DNA from: Chaunax sp. Z400
Taxonomy: Eukaryota > Chordata > Actinopteri > Lophiiformes > Chaunacidae
DNA: 64,000 nucleotides
Reading direction: 5' to 3'
NCBI GenBank assembly: GCA_037577475.1
Contig: JBAGJB010000137.1
Location: 291,501-355,500 of the forward strand
Notes under the pieces: model-generated
Told to the model about the DNA's origin: nothing
The model's database searches: none
What the model saw: the letters and a program-made list of their open reading frames with translations, nothing else
Shown here: piece after piece, positions 27,814 to 40,333 of the stretch
How positions within the stretch are numbered: the first letter of the stretch is position 1
How the letters are laid out: every line of letters starts with the position of its first letter
Program-made: the position numbers and the translations under genes

Positions 27814-30800
27814 CTCTCAGCCAGTGTATCAAATAAATAAATATCACTACTGTTTTATATGTCATCTTCATTTGCACAGTCAGGCACACACACAGCACAA
27901 AAACACACACACATGGTTTTAACCCATATTAAGCAGTCTAACAGGGGGGAGATGAAACGATTGACTGTCAATAAATCACACTCATAAACAGCTCAAATCT
28001 ACCTAAATGTAATACAATTAGAATCAAATGGATCTGACTCGGCTGTCTCTGCTAGTCAATACAAACAGATATAATCATTTTATTAACATTTAGCATCATT
28101 TCTGTTGGATGTGCAGATAATTATAAATATTTCAACAGAAATACATAAGAAAAAAACAACTTTTTTTGCACAAATTACCATATATTCTGAATCTCCTCTC
28201 GTGTAAGTGGTGCATAGTGGCACTACAGAGGATATATGAACCCTCATCCTGGTGCTTTTCAAGCATGCCTGAACAAAGCATACATGTCAGGTGATACGGT
28301 TCACCTGTTATTTATACATTGTGATTGTGGGTGTCGGCATGAAATACGACCTTATTCGACTGACACTGATGAATTTGTTCTGCCTTTTTTAATTTGTAAG
28401 AACAGGGCCACAGAGTGTGTCAAAGCTTTGTGACCTCTGCCCAGTACAGGTTCCTCAGGTCTTTAATCAAATTGTTTGTATTAAATTAAGCTATTTTCAC
28501 ATCTACTCCCTACAGTTCAGCAGAAATACCATGCAGTCTACTTTACTTTTGTTATGTCAGCTTACATTATAATATTTCCACACTTCTCACGTGGCTCCTC
28601 CTCTGCCTACCTGCTCAACTAGAGGTTAATTGTACTGGTATCGGTATTGGTATCACTAGCTTTATATATTGGTGAACAACTCCGTCAACAGACTCACACA
28701 CACCCACACCAACGGCTACATCCACTGGGCAGACGTACTGCCTCTTGCATACTGTATTTCATTCAGTGAACACGCGTCATTCTCCTGGAATTATCTATTT
28801 ATGAACAGTGTTCAGAGAGAAAAGATAACATGTGTGTGCAATGAGGTTTTAGCTCTCATTAAATATTGATCAGCTCCTTTCATCTGGTCTTCCCCCCGTA
28901 CTCTTGTTCACCCTCATGTCTTCACGGAGAGGAGGAAAGGTACAGCACCACATAAAGACACAAATACTACATCTTCTCTGTTGCTGACATAACAAATGCG
29001 GACAAAACACACAGAATCCAACTGTGAATGCACAGAATTCAGTGGAAACAAGCAGGCTGTATAGGCAGATGCCCCACAGCGAGAGACCAGCATCGTAAAT
29101 ATTCATACATTCCCATGATTGCAGAAAATGTAAATAAGTCAACGGTTGTGAAATTGCCGTCATCTGGTAACTCTGGGGGGGGGGAGTGGAGGAGAGAAAG
29201 TGATGACGGACGAGAGGCAGGCCAAGGAGAAGAGCTAAAGGATATTCCTTGTGTGCTGGGAAAATGATGACGCTATAACGCAGACAGGATTCACTCTGAC
29301 CAATCAGTGGTGCAAAAAAAGTAGAACCAGATACCAGGTGCTTTTTCATTTTTTTTTATAATGGCTTAAAAATTATAGAGGTTCCAACATATTTTTTACA
29401 GGTTTCAGGATATAATTGAGACGATAGCACCTGAAGTGGTGAATAAAAATACTGAGGATCTTCGGAGTGATATTTAAATGTTATCAGCACAGATTGTGTT
29501 ATATTAGTCAACCATCAGCTACATTATGTTCTTTGAGCCTGCTGTTGACAAAAACTGACCACCTCTGTCTCCATCAGATGGAACAAGAACTCCTGCAAGA
29601 GCTGGTCAAAGAACAGCAGCATTGAAGAGGAGCAGTGAGAGGTTCCTCTGGAGGAGGAGGCGGCTTCTGCAGGCGGCTCTGTGGATGAGGAGATGACCAC
29701 TGTTGGAAATGATGTGACTAAGGACACATCCTTGGTCAGACTGGAGAGCAGCGTGATTTTTTCCTTGGATCCTGAGTTATAAAGTACTGCAGCAGGAGGA
29801 AAGTGAGACGTCTGAGAGACGTGTCCGTGGTTCAGGACAGTGATGTAGAGGAGAAGAGGAGAGTGAAGGTCTTCCTCAGTGGATTCTGATGACATGCTGC
29901 TTCTGTATTTCCAGGACAAAATCACCATGATTTATCAGCTGTAATATTTCAAAATGCAATCAATAAATACTACTATTTCTACATTATAATAATTTTCTCT
30001 ACATGTATTGTTTATGCACTGTTTATTTGTTCAGTATTCAAGAAATACATGGCTTTTTTGTGCATTTAAAATACTGAATACATTACACAAGTTGAAGGTC
30101 ATACAAATGGACACACACTATAATGAAATACATGAATTATAAATATTTCAGAACAACTAGAAATTCATCTGACTGCCGACTGTACAGAACAGTAAATGTA
30201 TTCATGCTTCATGTGTTCTTATTTTTAATTCATTTTAGTTGTGTATCAGCTAAACACTGCTCTTCTCATTGCCACCGAGTTTGGATTCATAAGACTTCAC
30301 ACTGCTTATTTGTGTGTAAGGATGGGCAATGTTTTATATTAAAGAAATACATTATAAGAGTATTTGCTGTTATCGCTAGAGGATGCCTTTTGCTTCTGAG
30401 CCAAACTCATCTGTGCAGCTCTGACCAGGCTCTGCATTCATAAGTAACTGTACTGCTGATACTCTGCTGGAAGGCACAAAGAAAACTCATAAAATCTTGG
30501 CCAGGACACTTATCATCTCTGGTTTCCTGTTTACTATGACAAGTTTTAAATAATCATGCAGCCCAATGATTTGCCCCTACTCTCCTCGTTGTATTAAAAG
30601 GTCATCAATGTTACATCAAAATGAGCAAAATACCTACATGGAATAATATACTAACCAACTTTAAAAACGCATATTTTTAAGAACACAGTATTTCCTTCCT
30701 TCCTTCCTGTCCTAATCTACTGAAACAAACAAGCATGTGATGCACTGAAATTACCGTTTTAAGTACCCACAACCAAAACATGTTAAATCATGAATAACCA

Positions 30801-30879
30801 TCATTTAGTCATAACATAGAAATAACAGTCATTGGTGCATTTCAGAGTAAACGATATTGGTGAGATTTTTTTCTACATG
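27813..30879. other. Gene-poor stretch with one long unexplained ORF
   Basis: The only long ORF is 29524-29928 (-), 134 codons, Ser/Glu-rich, with no domain I recognise and no clear splice context. It begins near a Kozak-neutral ATG. I do not call it a gene. Confidence 0.35.
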
Positions 30880-31471
30880 ATTGAAAACACCTGGCCAAGG
30901 CAATAAAATCCCGAATCTAATCAATGTCCCACTTAAACAACTGATGATGCCACGGCGTCCGCAAAACTTACATGACCAGACAGTTGGGATGCTGTTGATG
31001 CTGATGGTCTGAACTCTGCAGACACATGTAGCACAGATGTTACAGATGTTATGGCACATTGCACAGTGGAGGCAGATCACATTTAGTGACAAGTCCAGAT
31101 TTAACTTGCACAGAGCTGATGGTCATAGGTGTGTGTATCGTCGTCGTGGGGAACGCTATCCTGCAGCATACATCCAGGAAGTGGACCGTTTTGGTGTTGG
31201 TGTCATGATGTGGGGAGCCATTGCTAATGGATGGTGGTCAGACCTTGTCCACATCCTTGGTACACTGACAGCTATCCGCTACCGAGATACAGTCCCAGGT
31301 CCATCCCCAGGATACAGCAATCAGGCATCACCATCATGCATGACAATGCCAGACCACATGTGGCTCATGTCTGTCAGGAGTAGCCTGGACCAGAACAATG
31401 TCGCTGTCCTTCCTTGGCCAGCATATTCACCAGATCTCAACCCAATAGAGCATCTGTGGGATGGGCAATAA
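30880..31471 (+). pseudogene. Tc1-like transposase relic (second family)
   Basis: Plus-strand translation gives QITFSDKSRFNLHRADGHR, RVYRRRGERYPAA in variant form, GVMMWGAIANGW, and WPAYSPDLNPIEHLWDG. These are the DDE domain blocks of Tc1/mariner transposases. The first catalytic block is FSDKSRF instead of the family's TDESRF type. The middle (DNARPH) block is broken by a frameshift near 31330-31360. The C-terminal helix stops at 31471. It is less well preserved than the copy at 1.5-2.5 kb and belongs to another Tc1 lineage. No terminal repeats were identified. Confidence 0.8.
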
Positions 31472-33300
31472 ATAAAGAGAGAATTAATATGATGATGAAA
31501 TAAAAGTAAATCAATATAACAAATAGATAAAAAATAAGATAGTAAAAGGTAATAAGAAAAACATAATAAAAAGTCATCACATCCCAAAGGTAAAATCACA
31601 AAATAAGACTAAAACAAAGGGGTAAAAATAATAATTTAGAGGATTTGGAGTGAGTTACATGGGATGTTGTGACAAACAACAGTCTATATATTAGCTCGGC
31701 ACATTTATTCATCATCTCCACTGACTAACAGCAGTCACTTACCCCAGCTGATGGGTGAGAATAAATTATAGTACCTGAGATGAAACGATCGAAATCTAAT
31801 AAATTAATTATTCATCTTTAGAGGTGCTGATGGGTTCAGGCTAGCTGTTAGCTTCATGACAAGGTTATCCTTTTGTCTCAGACATCTGTCGAAAGCCAAT
31901 AAGCACATTTCCTAAATATCGAACCATTCCTTTAACAAGCGAACTGGTCTGATCTTTGCATTTGTCCATATTTGACGTAGTAGCACTGTGCACTGAAAGC
32001 ATGATCAGCCCTCTTGTCCTTGTGCTTTAAATATGTTCCACAGGGTGTGAAGGGTTCAGAGAGGTTAGTGTGACTGATGAGGACATCAGAAATAACCTTG
32101 CTCTCCATATCAAACGCTATGACATTTTCTCTTTACTGATAACAAGCCAAAAGTAGCCCCTGAATTGCACGTGTTACAAATGCCTTTAAGCATAAAGGCA
32201 ACATTCACCTCAATCATGTAAGATATCCTTGTGAAACGGTGTATCTGACATGGTAAAAGAACACAGTGTTTACCCAAGAAAGTGGTGGCCACGCTTGTCC
32301 TTATAGCACATTATAGTTCTATAGAGCCATAGCGTTAGAGTGTGTCCAAGGTCTGCAGTGATTGATGTTCCTTCAGAGGCCTCTGGGCTTTGGGGACCGC
32401 AGATATGACCTCTGCAGAGGTGAGTGGATCGGCAGCTCCACTATGACTGACTGCCTACCTGGAGGAACGGTCCTTCTGTTACAAACTAGACCTGCTGAAC
32501 CCAAAATAGCGGACACAGAGAGGAGGCCAGGAAAAAGGATATGAACTGTTTAATTAAACACAAAAAGTCTCCACAGGAAAATTAACTCCAGAACTTCACA
32601 GGGAATGATCGGGCTGGGCAGGAGGAGCAGGAAGGCAGGTGTGTCTGATCCTACAGACAAAGGAGAGGTGGATTCAAAAAACTGGTTTAAAAAAACAGGA
32701 ATCACTTAGCAGATTTGGCCGAAGAGTCATAGTTACCACGCTGGCGAAGTCTTGTGAGGAGAGCCGGTGTCTTATTCTGCCACTGATTGAAGATTGGTTG
32801 AAGATGAGCTGGAAGATGATGATGAACAGCTGTGGTGGAGTGAGGGAGAAACCAGGTATCCACGCCGGCCCGACAGCGATGTAAACAAAGAACCACGTGG
32901 AGACATACAAAAACAGACGCAGATCCTAACATTCACTTAATTACAAGGAAGGTAACAACATAAGGTATAATGGCTGGAGTCAAAATCTGAACCACAACAA
33001 TAGTAGCGATACACAGCTAACCAGCTATCATATCAAAGAATACTGGACATAAGAACAACTGCGTGTTAGCATGCTAAACCGAGTGGGTAATTCTCACTAA
33101 TGACACCTTATAGCACATTTCTAATTCATTTAGCTGCTCTGAGCTTTACTACAGTTGTCCCTGCATTTTGTTTTGCATTTTATAACAATTAATTAAATAT
33201 TTAACAAGACAATGACAAAAGTCACACATATTAGCAGCTAAAACGTTCTGGCAATTTCTCGGCCACCTCACTCTATCGCTGCGCAGGACGAAAGACCTCT
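31472..33300. other. Intergenic stretch upstream of the kinase gene
   Basis: No exon was recognised. The segment at about 32500-32940 has the feel of an interspersed repeat (opposing overlapping ORFs, compositional change), but I cannot name a family. Confidence 0.35.
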
Positions 33301-33375
33301 AACCAATCAGAGCAGGTGTAGAGTTGTTGTCGTTCAAACAGGTATAAAAGTCGATGTTAGCTGTCTATCGTGGTT
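33301..33375 (+). promoter_or_regulatory. TATA/CCAAT core promoter of the HIPK-like kinase
   Basis: A CCAAT box lies at 33303-33307 and a TATA box (TATAAAA) at 33343-33349. A start site about 25-30 bp downstream would give a 5' leader of about 150 nt before the ATG at 33529. The spacing is textbook; use is inferred. Confidence 0.6.
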
Positions 33376-33528
33376 CTTTTTCAGTTGTCGCTGAGAAAGT
33401 AACAAACATTTGAGACGAGTCTTATCTTGCGGAGAGCAAACTATTCAAAGTTTTGGAAGATTCATCCTTGAAGTTTTATCTTCAACAGAAGTTTCATCTC
33501 AACTGAGAATATTTCATCTTTAAAGATT

Positions 33529-35263
33529 ATGACGAATTCACTGCAACCATCAGATTTGTCTTTCGACACCGACACCTCAGCTGAGCAGATTTCCCTTTCA
33601 AAGATGTCATCACCAGGTAAGACTAAACACACTAAACTGTACATGATGCTAAATACATATACTATACAACGCACTGAACCTGTACCTAAACTGTAAAAAT
33701 GTAACCCAGGACAGAGCAGCTCTGTGTCAAGAAGGTATAATTTATGTAAACATGGTTGAGAACAAGTGTGTTTGTTCACGGTTCAGATGTGTTTTAAGGT
33801 GTGCTTTGTTCACGGTTCAGCTGTTTGTTTATGGTCTTATTTTTGCTCATGGTGTGTGTGTGTGTGTTTTCACGGTTGTGGTGTGTGTGCGCGTGTTTTC
33901 ACGGTTGTGGTGTGTGTGCGCGTGTTTTCGCGGTTGTGGTGTGTGTGCGTGTGTGTTTTCGCGGTTGTGGTGTGTGTGTGTGTTTTCGCGGTTGTGGTGT
34001 GTGCGCGTGTTTTCACGGTTGTGGTGTGTGTGCGCGTGTTTTCGCGGTTGTGGTGTGTGTGTGTGTTTTCGCGGTTGTGGTGTGTGTGTGTGTTTTCGCG
34101 GTTGTGGTGTGCGTGTGTGTTTTCGCGGTTGTGGTGTGTGTGTGTGTTTTCGCGGTTGTGGTGTGTGTGTGTGTTTTCGCGGTTGTGGTGTGTGTGTGTG
34201 TGTTTTCGCGGTTGTGGTGTGTGTGCGCGGGTTTTCGCGGTTGTGGTGTGTGCGCGTGTTTTCGCGGTTGTGGTGTGTGTGTGTGCGCGTGTTTTCGCGG
34301 TTGCGGTGTGTGTGCGCGTGTGTGTGTTTTCGCGGTTGCGGTGTGTGTGCGCGTGTGTGTGTGTGTTTTCGCGGTTGCGGTGTGTGTGCGCGTGTGTGTG
34401 TGTGTTTTCGCTGTGTGTGTGTGTGTGCGTGTGTGTGTGTTTTCGCTGTGTGTGTGTGTGTGTTTTCGCTGTGTGTGTGTGTGTGCGTGTGTGTGTGTTT
34501 TCGCTGTGTGTGTGTGTGTGTTTTCGCTGTGTGTGTGTGTGTGCGTGTGTGTGTGTTTTCGCTGTGTGTGTGTGTGTTTTCGCTGTGTGTGTGTGTGTTT
34601 TCGCTGTGTGTGTGTGTGTTTTCGCTGTGTGTGTGTGTGTTTTCGCTGTTGCTGTGTGTGTGAGTGTGTTTTCGCTGTTGCTGTGTGTGTGTGTGTGTGT
34701 GTTCGCTGTTGCTGTGTGTGTGTGTGTGTGTGTTTTCGCTGTTGCTGTGTGTGTGTGAGTGTGTTTTCGCTGTTGCTGTGTGTGTGAGTGTGTTTTCGCT
34801 GTTGCTGTGTGTGTGTGTGTGTGTTCGCTGTTGCTGTGTGTGTGTGTGTGTGTTTTCGCTGTTGCTGTGTGTGTGTTTTCGCTGTTGCTGTGTGTGTGTG
34901 TGTGTGTTTTCGCTGTTGCTGTGTGTGTGTGTGTGTGTTTTCGCTGTTGCTGTGTGTGTGTGTGTGTGTGTTTTCGCTGTTGCTGTGTGTGTGTGTGTGT
35001 GTGTGTTTTCGCTGTTGCTGTGTGTGTGTGTGTGTGTGTGTTTTCGCTGTTGCTGTGTGTGTGTGTGTGTGTGTGTTTTCGCTGTTGCTGTGTGTGTGTG
35101 TGTGTGTGTGTTTTCGCTGTTGCTGTGTGTGTGTGTGTGTGTGTGTTTTCGCTGTTGCTGTGTGTGTGTGTGTGTGTGTGTTTTCGCTGTTGCTGTGTGT
35201 GTGTGTGTGTGTGTGTTTTCGCTGTTGCTGTGTGTGTGTGTGTGTGTGTGTTTTCGCTGTTGC

Positions 35264-35296
<33 letters not shown>

Positions 35297-35490
35297 GCTG
35301 TTGCTGTGTGTGTGTGTGTGTGTTTTCGCTGTTGCTGTGTGTGTGTGTGTGTGTTTTCGCTGTTGCTGTGTGTGTGTGTGTGTGTTTTCGCTGTTGCTGT
35401 GTGTGTGTGTGTGTGTTTTCGCTGTTGCTGTGTGTGTGTGTGTGTGTTTTCGCTGTTGCTGTGTGTGTGTGTGTGTGTTTTCGCTGTTGC

Positions 35491-35521
<31 letters not shown>

Positions 35522-35686
35522 GCTGTTGCTGTGTGTGTGTGTGTGTGTTTTCGCTGTTGCTGTGTGTGTGTGTGTGTGTTTTCGCTGTTGCTGTGTGTGT
35601 GTGTGTGTTTTCGCTGTTGCTGTGTGTGTGTGTGTGTGTGTTTTCGCTGTTGCTGTGTGTGTGTGTGTGTGTGTTTTCGCTGTTGC

Positions 35687-35717
<31 letters not shown>

Positions 35718-35725
35718 GCTGTTGC

Positions 35726-35756
<31 letters not shown>

Positions 35757-35764
35757 GCTGTTGC

Positions 35765-35795
<31 letters not shown>

Positions 35796-35803
35796 GCTGT
35801 TGC

Positions 35804-35834
<31 letters not shown>

Positions 35835-38130
35835 GCTGTTGCTGTGTGTGTGTGTGTGTGTGTTTTCGCTGTTGCTGTGTGTGTGTGTGTGTGTGTGTTT
35901 TCGCTGTTGCTGTGTGTGTGTGTGTGTGTTTTCGCTGTTGCTGTGTGTGTGTGTGTGTGTGTGTGTTTTCGCTGTTGCTGTGTGTGTGTGTGTGTGTGTG
36001 TGTTTTCGCCGTTATGTTGATTCGATCAGCCTCACAGATTGAATACACAGATTCTACATCTTTTATCTCCATGGTTACGTCTTTCCTCACAGTTCCACGA
36101 CCACCTCCTAAGATTGAAGCAGGTCTAACTGTCTCCAGTTCCTCCTCTGACTACATGGTACTGGAGATCATGGGTGAAGGCTCCTTTGGGAAAGTGGCCA
36201 GGTGCAGAAATCTGGCAACAGAAGCGGATGTGGCTATTAAGTTTGTGAAGGACAAACTTTCCACACAGGCAGAGGTAGGTTTTTGTACTCTGTTGGATTA
36301 ATTTAGTTCTTAGATGTAGTATTCTCCATTAGAGTAGGTGCTATGAATGGTTGTCATGTCTCTTTTCTCCCCAGGCGTCCATGTTGGAGTCCCTCAGTGT
36401 CCTGGACGTGGACCAAACCAACATTTTAAAGTTCTTCGAGCAGTTTGATGACCAGGGACTGACCTGTCTGGCTTTTGAGATGCTAGACAGGAGTCTCTAC
36501 GACTGGCTCGAAGACTTTGACTTTACACCACTGTTACTGGAGTCTATCAGGCCGATAGCAAAGCAGGTCTGTATTATTGTAATTTGGAGCCAATCAATTG
36601 TTCTACATATCCGCTAGTCATCAATGAAGAAAATCTAACCTGAACCTTTATCCTAAATTTAACACTTGGAAAACTGAATCTCAAATGTTTCCATTCTTGT
36701 TTGTCCCTGCAGCTGTTTGTGGCTCTGGACGCCCTCAGGGTAGTTGGTATCCTGCACACCGACATTAAGCCAGACAACATTATGTTTGTAAATGTGAAGG
36801 ACCAGCCCCTCAGGGTGAAATTGATTGACTTTGGAAATGCCTATCCAGTCGCCGCTGTCTGTCCTGGAATGACTTTTCAGGCATTAGCATACAGGTATCT
36901 TCATCCCTTAATCTTAGAGAGTTTATGTCATTCATTTAGAAATCCATGCTGTTCTCTTGGTCCAACAGATTTCTCATCTTTAACTCTTGTTCTCCCTCCT
37001 CAGGGCTCCAGAGATTTTACTTGGCCTGCCCTTCAATGAGGCCATTGATGTCTGGGGAGTCGGCTGCGTCCTGGTTTTCCTGTACCTCGGGAACCACCTC
37101 TTCCCTTATGGGACTGAGTATGAGCTGGTAGGTCAGCTACCTCACACAAATGTACACAAACAAGTGGAGACTTTATGCAGAATGTCAGCTAATGTAACTC
37201 TGTATTCTTCGTCTGCAGATGAGGGCCATTGTTCAACTTGTGGGTCAGCCGGAGGACCACCTGCTTCATGCTGGGATGTACACCCAGCGTTACTTCTGTA
37301 AGGAAGAAGCTGCTGGTGGACCATCAAGGAGGATAATGGTAGAGTAACCATGTTCTCCTTTGTTTAAAATTATTAAATCATTTTATTTAAGCTCTTTTAA
37401 AATGGTTCTCTTTCAACATGTGTCTCTTTAGACCCCAGAGGAATACGCAGCAGCCAATCACCTGTATCCGAAGACCACCAATGACATGCCCAGCTCTCTG
37501 GACTACCTGGTTCATGTAAGTACTCTCTGTTGTTAAAGTTAAGACTGAATCAGCTCTTGTTAACTACCTGTCTCTGAGAGGTAGGGACTGGATCAACTCA
37601 ACTCAATCTGTTTTCAAATCCAGCTCTATGACAAAGATGAGGAAGCTGAGTTTGAGGACAGGTTGGTCTTTGTAGACCTCCTTAAACAGCTGCTCCATGT
37701 CGACCCGGATAAGAGAATCTCACCCCAAGAGGCTCTGCAGCATCCGTTCATTACCATGGAGCACCTCCGACAGATCCCTGACAGCAGAGCCTAGTAAGTG
37801 ACTGTGTGTCTGGTAGTAGACATCACATATGTGATGGTTTGATTGATTGATTGACTAACTGATTGTCATTCTTGTTGCAGTCTGGACGACTCCCAAGCCA
37901 CCATGAGTCGGCCCTGGATTCGTGATGGACACGTACCTCATGTCTTGCATCAAGATCCAGATGTCTGCATCCCTGGAGATGAAGACGCTGCAAAAGGGGC
38001 TGAACCTCCGGGTTTTGCCCCTGATGTCTCGGCCTCCACTAGTCGCCCAAAAAAGTTTCTCGGCAGGGTTCGTCGAGTCTTTAAATGGATAATGACTCCA
38101 TTTTCTTGCTGCTGGCGTCCCAGAGTGTAG
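33529..38130 (+). CDS. HIPK/DYRK-type protein kinase, teleost-expanded subfamily
   Basis: Nine exons with GT-AG borders and consistent phases: 33529-33616, 36093-36274, 36375-36566, 36713-36894, 37004-37127, 37219-37338, 37432-37515, 37624-37793, 37881-38130. They give 463 aa. Kinase landmarks: glycine loop GEGSFG at 57-62, VAIK lysine K79, candidate helix-C glutamate E95, catalytic loop HTDIKPDN at 169-176 (D171, N176), DFG at 193-195, APE at 216-218. The sequence RAPEILLGLPFNEAIDVWGVG is typical of HIPKs. The protein lacks the long HIPK C-terminal region. The family's activation-loop STYLQSRYY segment is replaced (CPGMTFQALAY), so the usual autophosphorylated tyrosine is missing. Like HIPKs it has no arginine in the HRD box. 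The last 27 residues are basic and hydrophobic with a CC pair, a possible membrane-binding tail. It is probably an active Ser/Thr kinase; substrate unknown. Confidence 0.9.
33857..36004. repeat. 2.1-kb compound TG minisatellite in kinase intron 1
   Basis: Blocks of TG (about 8-26 bp) are separated by a short spacer that changes along the array. It starts as TTTTCACGGTTGTGG, becomes TTTTCGCGGTTGTGG, then TTTTCGCGGTTGCGG, then a short TTTTCGCTG form, and finally TTTTCGCTGTTGC for the last 1.3 kb. Units are mostly 25-40 bp with variable TG number. The array contains no stop codons in any plus frame, hence giant spurious ORFs on both strands. It fills most of intron 1 and ends about 90 bp before the exon 2 acceptor. 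Confidence 0.97.
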
Positions 38131-38775
38131 GATAAGTATTTTTTTAAATTTTTATTCATCAAATAGTGACTTTAGTATTAGCAATGCAGATCGTAACCTG
38201 TTTACATTTGTAGGATGGGCTTGGTTGTTTCAAGTTAGTGCTTTCTGGTTGTACATTCCTACAGATTGTTATTTCTAGTCTCCCCCCAGTTTGATGTTTT
38301 TATTTATATTTGTGTTTTAACTCACAGATAGTATAATGCAGCGGGGGATTGTTGAGTATATTTTATGGAATTGTTAAAGTTGGGTTTTTTTTTTGTATAG
38401 CTGATTGTTCCATGGAAGTATGTTGTTTCTTTCTGTAGTTTCAGTAGTATTGTTTTCTGGGCTACAAGTAGGTGCACTGTGATTACTTTTGAGCGTAGGT
38501 CGTGTGTATCCAGATTGCTGAGTATGCATAGAGAGGAGGATAATAGAATGTTAGGGTTAGCACTAATGTTAGCATGATGTTTTGGTCAAAAATGTGGTGG
38601 AGGTGTGTGATCCCTTCTTATTTCCATTTATTGCCTGTTTGAGGTGATTTATTTGCTGTGAAGTCTGGATTGTGTCATATAGGTGTTTGTGTGGTAGTTT
38701 TTTATTTTATTGACTCTCCACCAAACTGTCAGAGTTGTGGCTATTGTGCGGTTTTTGAAGCAGTTGTGGTCAAAC
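38131..38775 (+). other. Kinase 3' UTR and downstream DNA
   Basis: No AATAAA is seen between the stop codon and the inverted repeat. The first one noted (39075-39080) lies inside the left arm, so the transcript may run into the palindrome. This is inference. Confidence 0.4.
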
Positions 38776-39539
38776 ATGATCAAACATGGTCATTCCCTTG
38801 GAACAACAATCTGCTCGCCATTGTGGAGATACAACCCCACAATTCACCTAAAGATAACGCCCGTAATCACACCTTAGGGTCTGTACCCACACAACATTTG
38901 CCTTCCCTTAACATATCAAAGAGGACCTGGTTTCACCCCTCCTGACCCCTTGCTGAGTACCAGAGACACACCAGGGTATCAGCCTGCAACTCAGGAGACT
39001 ATGAGACTGCTTTCTGTTCCAAACCACAGGATCCAAAACCCTGCATGGGTTCAGAAACTGGGAATCAATGAATCAATAAAAATCTGACAATCCAACCAAC
39101 CTTCCATGCCAAAAGGTTCACCATACCTCCTGCCTCTTCTCCTCTTCCTCTCATCACGGAAGCAAGAGAAGAAATGTGTTCATGACTGTGTAAGCATGAT
39201 TTCTGGGAAGCTGAACTCTGCAACATGTTCTAATGGATCATTTCTGATGTTCGCTTTATTGTTGTGTGTTTTACTCCTTTTGTAATATGTTTCTTGTTTT
39301 GAATTTGATGAGCACATAGTGATGATTTTCTTCCTGTATCCCTCTGAGTTCATGTTTATTGCATGTGTGCTTTGATGCCTCCTTCCAGTGGAGAGACTCA
39401 GATGTCTCGCCTATTGTTTCTATGCCAGCTGGTGATGTGAACGCATATCTTACAGTAAAATAGAACACGCCCTTACTTCCGGCAGCTGTGAGGCTTCAAA
39501 AGGCACGGCGCGAAGCAGCTCGCTCTCTTGCTCCGCTTG
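38776..39539 (+). repeat. Left arm of a 764-bp inverted repeat
   Basis: Pairs base-for-base with 39570-40333 around a centre at 39554.5, with only a handful of substitutions noticed (for example GATAACGCCCG against GATAACACCCG, GGAGACTATGAG against GGAGACCATGAG, ACTGGGAATC against ACTGGCAATC). No net length difference exists between the arms. A 65-codon ORF occurs in mirror image in both arms (39271-39468 minus and 39641-39838 plus), without a known domain. Confidence 0.95.
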
Positions 39540-39569
39540 ACATGAATTCATGTCAGGTGGAGGTAGGAG
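39540..39569. repeat. Palindrome spacer with a 16-bp perfect palindrome
   Basis: The 30-bp spacer begins with the inner part of GACATGAATTCATGTC (39539-39554), itself perfectly self-complementary. The remaining AGGTGGAGGTAGGAG-like text is unpaired. Confidence 0.9.
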
Positions 39570-40333
39570 CAAGCGGAGCAAGAGAGCGAGCTGCTTCGCG
39601 CCGCGGCTTTTAAATCCTCACAGCTGCCGGAAGTAAGGGCGTGTTCTATTTTACTGTAAGATATGCGTTCACATCACCAGCTGGCATAGAAACAATAGGC
39701 GAGACATCTGAGTCTCTCCACTGGAAGGAGGCATCAAAGCACACATGCAATAAACATGAACTCAAAGGGATACAGGAAGAAAATCATCACTATGTGCTCA
39801 TCAAATTCAAAACACAAAACATATTACAAAAGGAGTAAAACACACAACAATAAAGCGAACATCAGAAATGATCCATTAGAACATGTTGCAGAGTTCAGCT
39901 TCCCAGAAATCATGCTTACACAGTCATGAACACATTTCTTCTCTTGCTTCCGTGATGAGAGGAAGAGGAGAAGAGGCAGGAGGTATGGTGAACCTTTTGG
40001 CATGGAAGGTTGGTTGGATTGTCAGATTTTTATTGATTCATTGATTGCCAGTTTCTGAACCCATGCAGGGTTTTGGATCCTGTGGTTTGGAACAGAAAGC
40101 AGTCTCATGGTCTCCTGAGTTGCAGGCTGATACCCTGGTGTGTCTCTGGTACTCAGCAAGGGGTCAGGAGGGGTGAAACCAGGTCCTCTTTGATATGTTA
40201 AGGGAAGGCAAATGTTGTGTGGGTACAGACCCTAAGGTGTGATTACGGGTGTTATCTTTAGGTGAATTGTGGGGTTGTATCTCCACAATGGCGAGCAGAT
40301 TGTTGTTCCAAGGGAATGACCATGTTTGATCAT
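39570..40333 (-). repeat. Right arm of the 764-bp inverted repeat
   Basis: Reverse complement of the left arm. Its outer end is CCATGTTTGATCATT; beyond 40333 the sequences differ. About 70 bp of unrelated sequence separates it from the LINE fragment. Confidence 0.95.

Noticed and set aside
29524..29928. 134-codon minus-strand ORF as a gene
   Set aside because: No domain, splice context or matching neighbour was recognised. Its length is possible by chance in a stretch of this size.
33847..36301. Very long ORFs on both strands (747 codons minus; several of 300-545 codons plus), one running in frame into kinase exon 2
   Set aside because: They are translations of a TG/TTTTCGC minisatellite that contains no stop codons. 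A clean promoter, first exon and splice sites explain the kinase start without them.
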